Shown piece after piece: positions 7,913 to 14,456 of a stretch of 14,782 bases of DNA. Position 1 is the stretch's first letter, and the number at the start of each line of letters is the position of its first letter. Below the pieces are notes generated by a model, which saw only the letters and a program-made list of their open reading frames with translations, was not told the DNA's origin and searched no databases. This DNA is from Gammaproteobacteria bacterium (GTDB lineage: Bacteria; Pseudomonadota; Gammaproteobacteria; Granulosicoccales; Granulosicoccaceae). The DNA lies in assembly GCA_019634245.1 (NCBI GenBank), contig JAHQVR010000104.1, forward strand, positions 1 to 14,782. The letters run 5' to 3'. The position numbers and the translations under genes are program-made.

Positions 7913-9882
7913 TTAACACTCGCCAGTTGTACTAGTTCGTCGGGCACCACTTGATGTAGCACCGTAAGATCCAGATTCGGAATTAATTCGTTGTACGACA
8001 ACACCGGTATATCAAAACGTTCGCGGACAATGAGCTGACGCACATGTCGACGCAATTGCACACTTGTGAGCAACGCCGTGGGTTTATGTTCATCAAGCGC
8101 CTTGACTATGCCCGCACGCAAACGGTTGGCCGCATGCGGATCTAGCACCAACTGTTGAACCCCGCCGTTAGCCCGTAAAGATTTAGATAGCTGCTCTTCG
8201 AGTTGCGGTGACAGTGCTACCGCGCTCAACTTACCTTCAGGTGCATACTGATAACAGGTTTGCCGAGCCAGAGCCATACGGGCAAATTCAGTCAGGTTAT
8301 TGATATCTTTTTCATGCTGGGCAGCTTGGACAAGACCTTCCATAATCCCGCGTAGGTTTCTAATAGAGACTTCTTCTTCAACGAGGTTACGTAATATCAC
8401 CGCGATATTCTGCGCCGGTACGCTTCGCAAAACCTCTTTAACAATGTCCGGATAGTTCACACTGGCAATGGACAGCAGCTGACCGGTTTCCTGGATACCC
8501 AAAAACAGAGTGCCGTTTCGACGCAGGGCGATTTCACAGCTATCAACGATGGTTTTTACTGTGGATTTATGGTCGACAATACCTTGTGTTATGGGCACTT
8601 CAAACGCATGGAAAAGCCATTCTTTAGAATCGTCACGGCGAAAATGAATTCGCACTTCCGGCATCGCGACACCTGAGCGAAGTTGATAGCGATTCACGCA
8701 TTCCGTTATCTCTTCGCGAAGCTCTTCATCACCGCCCTCAGCTCCAAGCGATGGAGGCAGCTCAAGGAGTAGGGGTACCGACTGATAGACCGGACCGGCC
8801 TGCGCTGGAGTAACACGCTTGCGTTTGGCCGCCTTGCCATCCATGACCTGGTTAAACGAAGGTGACGACAGCTTGTCAAATCGAGCGCGCAACGCAGGAA
8901 CTAATAGTCCACCGCTGAGCATCAGTAACATACCCATACCAACAAAAACTGGAATCGGGAACCCTGGCACGAGCGCCAGTAGAAAACAGATAGCGCCAGT
9001 CACCAGCATTACCCTGGGTAATGCAGAAAACTGCTTTTGTATCGAATCGCCCAGATGACGATCATTTTGGTTATCGGTGGCTCTTGTGACAATCAAACCG
9101 GCTGACATCGCTCCGAGTAGCGCCGGTATTTGGGCCACCAGACCATCACCGATCGTCAATATGGAGTACTTAGCCATGGCGGCACTGGCATCCATTCCTA
9201 GTTGGAAAATACCAATAGCCAAACCGCCAAGAAGATTAATGATAATAATCACAATGCCCGCAATGGCATCGCCTTTGACAAACTTCATCGCGCCATCCAT
9301 GCTGCCGTGAAGTTTGCTTTCCATTTCAAGTTCGCGCCGTTTGGCTCTTGCTTCAACTTTATCAATCAATCCAGAGCGCAAATCCGAATCGATGGACAGC
9401 TGCTTTCCTGGCATCGCATCCAGTGTGAATCGGGCACCCACTTCAGCAACACGTTCAGCACCTTTAGCAATGACCAGAAACTGAACCAGTGTGATGATCA
9501 GAAAGACAACTAACCCAACCACCAGGTTACCGCCAGCAACCATATTGCCGAAGGTATCAATGATGTGCCCGGCATCACCGTTCAGTAAGATCATTCGGGT
9601 GGTTGCCACAGACAACGCGAGGCGAAAGAGAGTGCTGATTAGAAGTACACTGGGAAACGATGAAAACTGCAGCGCACTACTGATGTAGATGCCCATTAAA
9701 ACCAGCATGAGCCCGACAGCAATGTTGATCGCTACCAACGTGTCGATCATCAACGTCGGTAGCGGCAGGATCATCAGAGCGACAATCGCCACTATAAGAA
9801 GTGCTAATACAATATCGCTAGATCGCGATGCCCAACTGTTGGAGCCGCCTAAGGAATCTTGCAGATAGGCGTGCAGGTTCAT
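7909..9882 (-). CDS. sctV: SctV export gate protein (FHIPEP family)
   Basis: A 657-residue inner-membrane export gate of the SctV/FlhA family. It forms a nonameric ring whose cytoplasmic domain receives chaperone-substrate complexes. The N-terminal half contains about eight hydrophobic segments between residues 23 and 330. The FHIPEP signature RFTLDAMPGKQLSIDSDLR lies at 151-169, followed by a charged cytoplasmic loop and SMDGAMKFVKGDAIAGI. The C-terminal half (about 360-657) is the soluble domain. It is the first gene of the minus-strand operon, and the upstream leader shows only a weak GGTGG-type Shine-Dalgarno. The stop TGA overlaps the sctC ATG. Flagellar FlhA is excluded by its injectisome neighbours. 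Confidence 0.96.
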   Translation of the reverse strand: MNLHAYLQDSLGGSNSWASRSSDIVLALLIVAIVALMILPLPTLMIDTLVAINIAVGLMLVLMGIYISSALQFSSFPSVLLISTLFRLALSVATTRMILLNGDAGHIIDTFGNMVAGGNLVVGLVVFLIITLVQFLVIAKGAERVAEVGARFTLDAMPGKQLSIDSDLRSGLIDKVEARAKRRELEMESKLHGSMDGAMKFVKGDAIAGIVIIIINLLGGLAIGIFQLGMDASAAMAKYSILTIGDGLVAQIPALLGAMSAGLIVTRATDNQNDRHLGDSIQKQFSALPRVMLVTGAICFLLALVPGFPIPVFVGMGMLLMLSGGLLVPALRARFDKLSSPSFNQVMDGKAAKRKRVTPAQAGPVYQSVPLLLELPPSLGAEGGDEELREEITECVNRYQLRSGVAMPEVRIHFRRDDSKEWLFHAFEVPITQGIVDHKSTVKTIVDSCEIALRRNGTLFLGIQETGQLLSIASVNYPDIVKEVLRSVPAQNIAVILRNLVEEEVSIRNLRGIMEGLVQAAQHEKDINNLTEFARMALARQTCYQYAPEGKLSAVALSPQLEEQLSKSLRANGGVQQLVLDPHAANRLRAGIVKALDEHKPTALLTSVQLRRHVRQLIVRERFDIPVLSYNELIPNLDLTVLHQVVPDELVQLASVK

Positions 9883-10066
9883 ACCACCGCGCCCCGCAAT
9901 CCGGTAGCTCGATTAATCAGTACTGTTTGGTGCCCCTTCATCGCCAGTCCTTAGAAAATTCTTTCCTGTGTAACGCACGGCGTGTACATTTTCGAAACTA
10001 ACCATTCAATGGAACCGATTAGCCCTAAGTCGAGTGACCATCATACGACTCAACCACTACCGTCTC

Positions 10067-10111
10067 GGCAGGAATCTATTGCTTTTCGGTAAGAAAACCG
10101 TTTTTCCTGCC
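10067..10111. repeat. Nested inverted repeat in the divergent promoter region
   Basis: GGCAGGAA at 10067-10074 is matched perfectly by TTCCTGCC at 10104-10111. Nested inside is a second inverted pair, CGGT at 10087-10090 and ACCG at 10097-10100, around a 6-nt A-rich loop. The arrangement could be a two-layer stem-loop in RNA or a pair of half-sites for a regulator placed between two divergent operons. It is not followed by a U-run in either direction, which argues against a simple intrinsic terminator. Confidence 0.5.
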
Positions 10112-10213
10112 CATAAGTTAAACACTTTTTGGCGGTTCGTTGTAGAGAAAAAGCCAGATTAGCATGAGATATATTAAAGAATGATGTAAGTCACAAATAT
10201 GCTCAACAACCAA

Positions 10214-10240
10214 GGACTTAGGGCCAACTTCGGCCGGTCC
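10214..10240 (+). promoter_or_regulatory. Candidate leader hairpin upstream of sctU
   Basis: An outer pair GGAC (10214-10217) and GTCC (10237-10240) encloses an inner pair GGCC (10222-10225) and GGCC (10232-10235) around the loop AACTTC. The fold ends 38 nt before the sctU GTG. If the sctU transcript begins upstream of it, this would be a 5' leader structure. Function is unknown and stems this short can occur by chance. Confidence 0.3.
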
Positions 10241-10278
10241 AGGATGTGTAAAACAATTGATCAGGATACAGTACTGAC

Positions 10279-11478
10279 GTGAGCAAACAGGAGAACAGCG
10301 GAGACAAAACCGAACGGGCAACCCCGAAGCGGCTGCGGGATGCCCGAAAGCGCGGCGAGATACCGAAAAGCAAAGACCTGACAAACACATTGGGCCTCGC
10401 GTTCACCCTGGTGCTGCTCTGGTTCACCTTCTCTTCCAACCTGGACCGGCTCAGCCAGATGCTCTCTGACAGCTTGACGATGGTGGATGTGCCCTTTCAT
10501 CTGGCACTCAAAACCATCGGATTTGAGGCTATCAAAACTTTTCTGACCCTGTCCGCTATCGTTCTACTGCCCATCGCGGCCATCGGCCTATTACTCGAAT
10601 TCCTGCAAACGGGGCCCATTTTCTCGCTGCAGAAGCTAACACCCCAGCTGCAAAAGCTCAGCCCTGTGGCGGGTATGAAGCGCATGTTCAGCATGGATAA
10701 CTTTATTGAGCTTTTAAAGAGCATCGGTAAAACAGCGATCCTGTTTATTGTGGCCTGGTTTGTCATACGGGCGTTTATCTATGAGCTGGTGTTAATGCCC
10801 GAAAACGAGACTATTACGATCATTGCGGCGGCTAAAACGTTACTCTTTCAACTGTTTCTTTGGACTTTAGGGGTTTTCATTATCATCATGGCTTTGGACA
10901 CCTCCTATCAGCATTACTCGTTTGCTAAGAAAATGCGTATGAGCCTGCGCGACATAAAACAAGAACACAAAGAGACTGAAGGCGATCCACAGGTTAAAAG
11001 CCAGCGCAAGAGTATGCACAAAGAATTTGCCGAAGAAGGCGCTAGCGAAGCAGCACGATCAGCAACGGTGCTCGTCGTAAACCCAACACATGTGGCTATT
11101 GCGATTAACTACGACAAGGAAGAATGTCCTGTACCTACCGTCGCTGCCAAAGGCGAAGAAGAAGTGGCGCAATCGATGCGTGATGCAGCCAACGAAGCTC
11201 ACGTACCCGTACTCCGAAACGAGTTACTCGCTCGGACGCTACTTGGCAATGTCTCGGAAGGCGATGTCGTACCCAAAGATCTATTTGATGTCGTAGCCGA
11301 AGTTATTCTCTGGGCAATGCGAACTCAAGAATCTATTGATAGAACGTTGGGAACGACCCCTGCCTACACCGAACAATCTCCGGTACCAACACCACCGGGC
11401 GAAGATCTTACGACCTACCCTGACGGTTATGAGCCAGTGGCAGACACCTCTGTCGCCGCAACGGAAGCGCCCGCATGA
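10279..11478 (+). CDS. sctU: SctU autocleaving export switch protein
   Basis: A 399-residue member of the SctU/FlhB family. It is part of the export gate and switches substrate specificity after self-cleavage. The N-terminus KTERATPKRLRDARKRGEIP is characteristic. Four transmembrane helices lie near 37-53, 85-109, 151-172 and 187-206. The NPTH autocleavage motif is at 268-271 in a beta strand (VVNPTHVAIAI). The end of the conserved domain reads DLFDVVAEVILWA (334-346), closer to injectisome SctU than to FlhB. About 45 additional Pro/Thr-rich residues follow, making it longer than typical SctU. The start is GTG with a modest AGGA about 12 nt upstream. It is transcribed away from the main sct operon and coupled by ATGA to the FliO-like gene. 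Confidence 0.94.
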   Translation: MSKQENSGDKTERATPKRLRDARKRGEIPKSKDLTNTLGLAFTLVLLWFTFSSNLDRLSQMLSDSLTMVDVPFHLALKTIGFEAIKTFLTLSAIVLLPIAAIGLLLEFLQTGPIFSLQKLTPQLQKLSPVAGMKRMFSMDNFIELLKSIGKTAILFIVAWFVIRAFIYELVLMPENETITIIAAAKTLLFQLFLWTLGVFIIIMALDTSYQHYSFAKKMRMSLRDIKQEHKETEGDPQVKSQRKSMHKEFAEEGASEAARSATVLVVNPTHVAIAINYDKEECPVPTVAAKGEEEVAQSMRDAANEAHVPVLRNELLARTLLGNVSEGDVVPKDLFDVVAEVILWAMRTQESIDRTLGTTPAYTEQSPVPTPPGEDLTTYPDGYEPVADTSVAATEAPA

Positions 11479-11768
11479 GCGACAGTAGCTTTCCGTTGAC
11501 TCTACTGTTTACCTTGTTGGCCTTAGTGGTGGTGTTAATTGTCGCGTGGTTCTGTATTCGGCTCTTGGCGCAACTGAATCGACGTTCAATGGGCAAAGGT
11601 AAAGTTCAGATTGTCCAAACGATACCGATAGGAACTCGCGAGCGGTTAATGCTGGTTCACTATCAAGGCCAAGAGTACCTGTTAGGCAGCAGTACCGGTG
11701 GCATTACTGTTATCGAACGATCCGCTATACCAGAAATTTCCGACACCGATAAACGAGACATTTCATGA
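11475..11768 (+). CDS. FliO-like membrane protein linked to sctU
   Basis: A 97-residue single-pass membrane protein with the architecture of FliO, the flagellar assembly factor for the FliP export-gate ring. One transmembrane helix spans about 8-31. A basic turn is followed by a small beta domain with KVQIVQTIPIGTRERLMLVH (43-62) and the family-like hydrophobic strand and Gly turn YLLGSSTGGITVIE (68-81). Its ATG overlaps the sctU TGA, so expression is tied to sctU. Injectisomes are generally described as lacking FliO, so a copy here is notable. It could assist SctR assembly, though sctR is not in this window. A stray flagellar gene is the alternative, but no other flagellar gene is visible nearby. 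Confidence 0.8.
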   Translation: MSDSSFPLTLLFTLLALVVVLIVAWFCIRLLAQLNRRSMGKGKVQIVQTIPIGTRERLMLVHYQGQEYLLGSSTGGITVIERSAIPEISDTDKRDIS

Positions 11769-12190
11769 TGCATAGAAACACCATGAAAACATGTTTATTT
11801 CCACTGCTTTGGTTATTGGTATCCACTCATAGCTTTGGCAACGAATGGACTGATGTTGCTCCGATGGAGAGCTGGGCCGAATTTGATAGACGTGTGTATT
11901 TAGATGGTCCGGTTGATGTGCATCTACGCACCGGTTATCAAAATGCTGTGCTGTTTCCTGAAGAAATCGTGTTGGTTTCTATCGCAGGCATGGACGTAGA
12001 TCCAAAAGTTCGGGCAACTGTGATTCCAGGCTGTCCCATAGAGGTGGATGTCGACGTACTGGGATTCTCACCGAGCAGCCGTTTCAAAACCACTCGCATC
12101 ATCGTCTTAGGCGTCAGCAGCGGTAAACGCTACTCGCTCGACGTAAAGTCCAGCCCCTTCGGCCAACGCCAACCCATCGAGCTCCAATAG
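11765..12190 (+). CDS. Secreted periplasmic protein of unknown family, coupled to the FliO-like gene
   Basis: A 141-residue protein starting MMHRNTMK. The third Met (residue 7) is a plausible alternative start. A signal peptide follows, with likely cleavage after SFG (residue 25) before NEW. No lipobox is seen. The mature part is strand-rich, and VDVHLRTGYQNAVLFPEEI (50-68) is faintly reminiscent of the N-terminal beta-sandwich of VirB9/TraK-type proteins. One cysteine (C90) remains after cleavage. I do not recognise the family. It overlaps the FliO-like stop as ATGA, so it belongs to the sctU unit. Periplasmic location makes it a candidate accessory factor for the secretin or export gate, which is inference only. 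The TAG stop abuts a RAYT-type repeat. Confidence 0.75.
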   Translation: MMHRNTMKTCLFPLLWLLVSTHSFGNEWTDVAPMESWAEFDRRVYLDGPVDVHLRTGYQNAVLFPEEIVLVSIAGMDVDPKVRATVIPGCPIEVDVDVLGFSPSSRFKTTRIIVLGVSSGKRYSLDVKSSPFGQRQPIELQ

Positions 12191-12206
12191 TTGGGGTCGG
12201 ACCAAG
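12190..12206 (+). repeat. RAYT-associated repeat, copy 1 (left inverted end)
   Basis: GTTGGGGTCGGACCAAG is the exact reverse complement of 13119-13135. It begins at the last base of the TAG stop of the upstream gene. Its core GGTCGGACC is itself palindromic around one central base, and the outer TTGG/CCAA bases also pair with a one-base bulge. This is the kind of short imperfect palindrome recognised by REP-associated transposases. An 8-bp palindrome AAGCGCTT lies just inside at 12209-12216. Confidence 0.85.
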
Positions 12207-12214
12207 CTAAGCGC

Positions 12215-12244
12215 TTGATAGGAAGCACATTTACTTCTTAGATT
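12215..12244 (+). promoter_or_regulatory. Possible sigma-70-type promoter of the RAYT gene
   Basis: TTGATA (12215-12220) and TAGATT (12239-12244) are separated by 18 nt and lie about 70 nt before the transposase ATG, inside the repeat-bounded unit. The -35 matches 5 of 6 consensus bases and the -10 matches 4 of 6. This is a weak prediction. Confidence 0.3.
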
Positions 12245-12268
12245 CGCTGTAATATAGTCTTAATCGCA

Positions 12269-12309
12269 CGTTTTCATGGTCGAAAACGATCTATTAACCA
12301 AGGACTGGT
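12269..12309 (+). promoter_or_regulatory. Leader stem-loops before the RAYT start, one presenting the Shine-Dalgarno in its loop
   Basis: CGTTTTC (12269-12275) and GAAAACG (12282-12288) form a perfect 7-bp stem around ATGGTC. A second small pair, ACCA (12297-12300) and TGGT (12306-12309), encloses AGGAC, which holds the Shine-Dalgarno AGGA located 10 nt before the ATG at 12315. IS200-family transposase genes are known for structured leaders that repress translation, and this layout is suggestive of the same logic. Confidence 0.4.
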
Positions 12310-12314
12310 AACTC

Positions 12315-13052
12315 ATGCCCCGAGCCAATCGTCACAGCTTTCCAGGCCAAGTCTGGCATATCACCCACCGTTGCCACGATAAACAATGGCTACTTAAATT
12401 CAACAAAGATAGAACGCGCTGGTTGCACTGGTTGTTTAAAGCAAGGCAACGTTTTCGATTGAGCGTACTAAATTACATGGTCACGTCGAACCACATTCAC
12501 CTTCTGGTAGTGGATCAAGGGCGCCATGAAATTGCAAAGAGTATGCAACTAATTGCCAGCCGCACTGCCCAGGAATTTAACCGTCGAAAAGAAAGAAAAG
12601 GTGCATTTTGGGAGGATCGATATCATGCAACCGCTGTACAAACTAATCACCATTTGCACGAATGCATGACTTATATCGATTTAAATATGGTTAGAGCAGG
12701 TGCTGTTAATCAACCGCAATCTTGGCGCTACTGTGGATTGTACGAGCTGCATAATCCACCGCAACGCAAATCACATCTCGACACTGAAACTTTATTGGTA
12801 CTCTTTGAGCAACCATCAGTCAGTGCATTAGCAGAAGTTCTCACTCATAGAGCTGAGGACAAAGCGTCCGCTGGCCCGCTATCGCGCGAGGAAAAATGGA
12901 GCCAGGCGGTAATGGTGGGTGATAAAGAGTTCGTACAACAGTACTTTCAGAGCAGCAAATTGCAGCATCCCGGATTAAAGGTCGTAGCCGAGGAAAAGGG
13001 ATATACCCTGAGAGAACCGGAGGGGTCTTATTCCATACATTTTTGGAGGTAA
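12315..13052 (+). CDS. REP-associated tyrosine transposase (RAYT, Y1/HUH superfamily)
   Basis: A 245-residue Y1 transposase related to IS200/IS605 TnpA, which cuts and joins single-stranded DNA through a tyrosine-DNA intermediate. The N-terminus PRANRHSFPGQVWHITHRCH is typical of RAYTs. The metal-binding HUH motif is H60-I61-H62 in SNHIHLLV. FWEDRYHA lies at 98-105. The catalytic tyrosine is probably Y120 in YIDLNMVRAGAV. Residues 150-245 form a C-terminal extension absent from the shorter IS200 TnpA (about 150 residues). The frame and key residues are intact, so it may be active. Matching palindromic repeats on both sides support RAYT over a classical IS200 transposase. Confidence 0.9.
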   Translation: MPRANRHSFPGQVWHITHRCHDKQWLLKFNKDRTRWLHWLFKARQRFRLSVLNYMVTSNHIHLLVVDQGRHEIAKSMQLIASRTAQEFNRRKERKGAFWEDRYHATAVQTNHHLHECMTYIDLNMVRAGAVNQPQSWRYCGLYELHNPPQRKSHLDTETLLVLFEQPSVSALAEVLTHRAEDKASAGPLSREEKWSQAVMVGDKEFVQQYFQSSKLQHPGLKVVAEEKGYTLREPEGSYSIHFWR

Positions 13053-13099
13053 ATATGACGATTAAGCCCAAAAACTGGCCGATATAAAGCCATAACCTT

Positions 13100-13115
13100 A
13101 GTTATTTTAATAACT
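13100..13115. terminator. AT-rich hairpin between the convergent RAYT and serine hydrolase genes
   Basis: AGTTATTTTAATAACT forms a 7-bp AT stem with a 2-nt loop (or a 6-bp stem with a 4-nt loop). It overlaps the serine hydrolase stop codon at 13102-13104 and ends 3 nt before repeat copy 2. It could be a weak bidirectional terminator for the converging genes or a subterminal hairpin of the RAYT unit. There is no GC stem, so a terminator role is uncertain. Confidence 0.3.
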
Positions 13116-14247
13116 TATCTTGGTCCGACCCCAACGGAGCAATTAAATGGGTGGCAACCAGGTTATGCAGCACGCTCATGTAGCCGTTGCTTCGCGCTCG
13201 CTGGGTTTCGTCCGAGGTAATCACAACGGACAATGACATGCTTGGTATTACATGCAACACCTGGCCTCCGTAACCACGAGCATATGCCGCTGGAACACCT
13301 GCCATTTTTCTCAAGAACCAACCGTATCCATAGCCATCACCGGAATACACTGAACTTGTCCGTTGGGTAAAAGCATCTTGTACCCAATTAGCATCTAGCA
13401 CTTTCTGTCCATCGATCACACCATTCTCTATATACAACTCCCCAAGTTTCACTAGATGCAAAGGGGACAATGACATTTCATTGCCACCAAGATAGTAGCC
13501 TTGCGGATCACGGGTCCAAGGAGCGAAGCGAATGCCGAGTGGCTTTCCCAACCAATCGTTTGCCAATTCATACAATGTGCGTCCAGTTAATTGACTGAGA
13601 ACCGCACCCAACACATGAGTGTCACCGGTGGAATACAACATGCGCCCACCAGGTTCATCGACGAATGGTCGAGACAGCACATGATGAATCCAGTGGCTAC
13701 TGTTAACCCACACACCATAGGCTCTGCCTGATGTGCGCTCTAGCCCCGCACGCATGGTCACCAGATCCTCCAAAGTCAAGTTGGCAACTCTTTCATCGAC
13801 GCCTTTGGGAAGAAGCTCCGGTGCCAATTCACCCAGTGTCTGGTCTAGTGATCGAACTAACGATTGCTGGCGCGCAACACCAAGCAACGTTGCGACCACC
13901 GATTTGGACACTGACTTGATGTTTACGGCACGGTCGACCGCGGGGCCCCGAAAGGATTCGGCTAAAATGGTTTCACCATTCAGCGATACGACGACCGCTT
14001 TTATTCGATTTTGTTTTTTAGCCTCGTATACAAATTTTGCAAGAATTGCCAGCAATTTTTCTGAATCGCGTAGTGCATTCGCAGACGATTTTAAATCGGA
14101 AGATTCTAAGGGTTCATTTGCTTGGGTAAAGCTGGAGCCCAACAGAAAGCTCACGCCAGCAGCCATTGAATGTGAGAGCACATCTCGACGAGAAACTTGA
14201 ATGGCTGATTGCTTAGCTAACGGGCGCGTGTGTGTTTTTAAAGGCAT
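13102..14247 (-). CDS. Tat-exported class C beta-lactamase-type serine hydrolase
   Basis: A serine hydrolase of the beta-lactamase/penicillin-binding fold (Pfam Beta-lactamase type; includes AmpC-like enzymes, esterases and 6-aminohexanoate-dimer hydrolase-like proteins). Numbering from the upstream GTG at 14256, the catalytic SxxK is S115-V-S-K118, the second motif is Y208-S-T (YSTGDTHVLG) and the third-motif region is GYGGQ (328-332). A twin-arginine signal SRRDVL (22-27) plus a hydrophobic run to about 45 predicts Tat export. I chose the ATG at 14247 over the GTG nine bases upstream, but neither has a clear Shine-Dalgarno. True substrate is unknown and antibiotic hydrolysis should not be assumed. 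The final codons come from the RAYT-type repeat, so the natural C-terminus may have been altered. Confidence 0.87.
   Translation of the reverse strand: MPLKTHTRPLAKQSAIQVSRRDVLSHSMAAGVSFLLGSSFTQANEPLESSDLKSSANALRDSEKLLAILAKFVYEAKKQNRIKAVVVSLNGETILAESFRGPAVDRAVNIKSVSKSVVATLLGVARQQSLVRSLDQTLGELAPELLPKGVDERVANLTLEDLVTMRAGLERTSGRAYGVWVNSSHWIHHVLSRPFVDEPGGRMLYSTGDTHVLGAVLSQLTGRTLYELANDWLGKPLGIRFAPWTRDPQGYYLGGNEMSLSPLHLVKLGELYIENGVIDGQKVLDANWVQDAFTQRTSSVYSGDGYGYGWFLRKMAGVPAAYARGYGGQVLHVIPSMSLSVVITSDETQRARSNGYMSVLHNLVATHLIAPLGSDQDKLLK
13119..13135 (-). repeat. RAYT-associated repeat, copy 2 (right inverted end)
   Basis: CTTGGTCCGACCCCAAC is the exact inverse of copy 1 and shares 18 nt (TTATCTTGGTCCGACCCC, 13115-13132) in direct orientation with copy 3. 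Read on the minus strand it encodes residues of the last stretch (PLGSDQDK) of the serine hydrolase. Confidence 0.85.
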
Positions 14248-14456
14248 GGCTAACACTGTAGGTCAACGTTTCTCTCTTACCAGAACTGTTAATGAAGCTG
14301 CCCAACGCATCCAAGACACTCATGGTCTAACAGCTAGTGACAGACGGACAGTACGAGAAAAAGAAAGCGGCTAATCAGTGTATTTTAACCGGAAAATGTG
14401 GCGATTAAGGATTTAGACAAGCTGATTTAAGCTCTAATCCTTTGTATTTGAAATAA
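14248..14456. other. Intergenic segment with no convincing gene
   Basis: About 210 bp between the serine hydrolase start and repeat copy 3. It must carry the hydrolase promoter. A 42-codon plus-strand frame (14246-14374) is present, with no recognised domain and no clear Shine-Dalgarno. I see no RNA gene or strong terminator. Confidence 0.4.

Larger units (their letters stand above)
9883..10278. promoter_or_regulatory. Divergent control region between sctV and sctU operons
   Basis: This 396-bp non-coding stretch separates the two divergent transcription units and must hold both promoters. It contains a nested inverted repeat (10067-10111), a GC-rich hairpin near the sctU start (10214-10240) and an 8-bp perfect palindrome GATTAATC at 9911-9918. 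Reading leftward toward sctV, TTGAAT and TACACG are separated by 17 nt near 9990-10018, but the -10 match is poor. Toward sctU the segment 10161-10180 is AT-rich without a convincing -35 partner. I assign no firm promoter. Open frames across this stretch on the minus strand are antisense to sctU and lack domain character. Confidence 0.6.
12190..13135 (+). mobile_element. Candidate RAYT unit bounded by 17-bp inverted repeats
   Basis: A 946-bp segment holding one HUH/Y1 transposase gene is bounded by perfect 17-bp inverted repeats. Outside these, GCTCC (12181-12185) and GGAGC (13136-13140) extend the symmetry with a 4-nt offset on the left. No direct target duplication was seen, which agrees with Y1-type chemistry. 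RAYTs usually mobilise their repeats rather than themselves, so whether the whole unit moves is uncertain. The borders are inferred from the repeats alone. Confidence 0.5.

Noticed and set aside
10118..10500. Overlapping minus-strand frames across the sctU 5' end and intergenic region
   Set aside because: They conflict with the clearly conserved N-terminus of SctU and look like frame shadows in GC-richer sequence.
409..11768. Interpretation of the locus as a flagellar cluster, prompted by the FliO-like gene
   Set aside because: A secretin, SctD with FHA-like domain, a SctJ lipoprotein with lipobox, and SctI and SctK genes are injectisome-specific; no flagellin, hook, rod or MS-ring FliF gene is present.
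10208..12305. Shared 11-mer AACCAAGGACT upstream of both sctU (10208-10218) and the RAYT gene (12296 region)
   Set aside because: It is a short match without wider similarity and lies at different distances from the starts, so chance is the likely explanation.
13102..14247. Naming the serine hydrolase AmpC or a resistance gene
   Set aside because: Only the general SxxK and YxT-type motifs are visible. Many family members are esterases or amidases, and the Tat signal and sequence do not point to a specific resistance enzyme.
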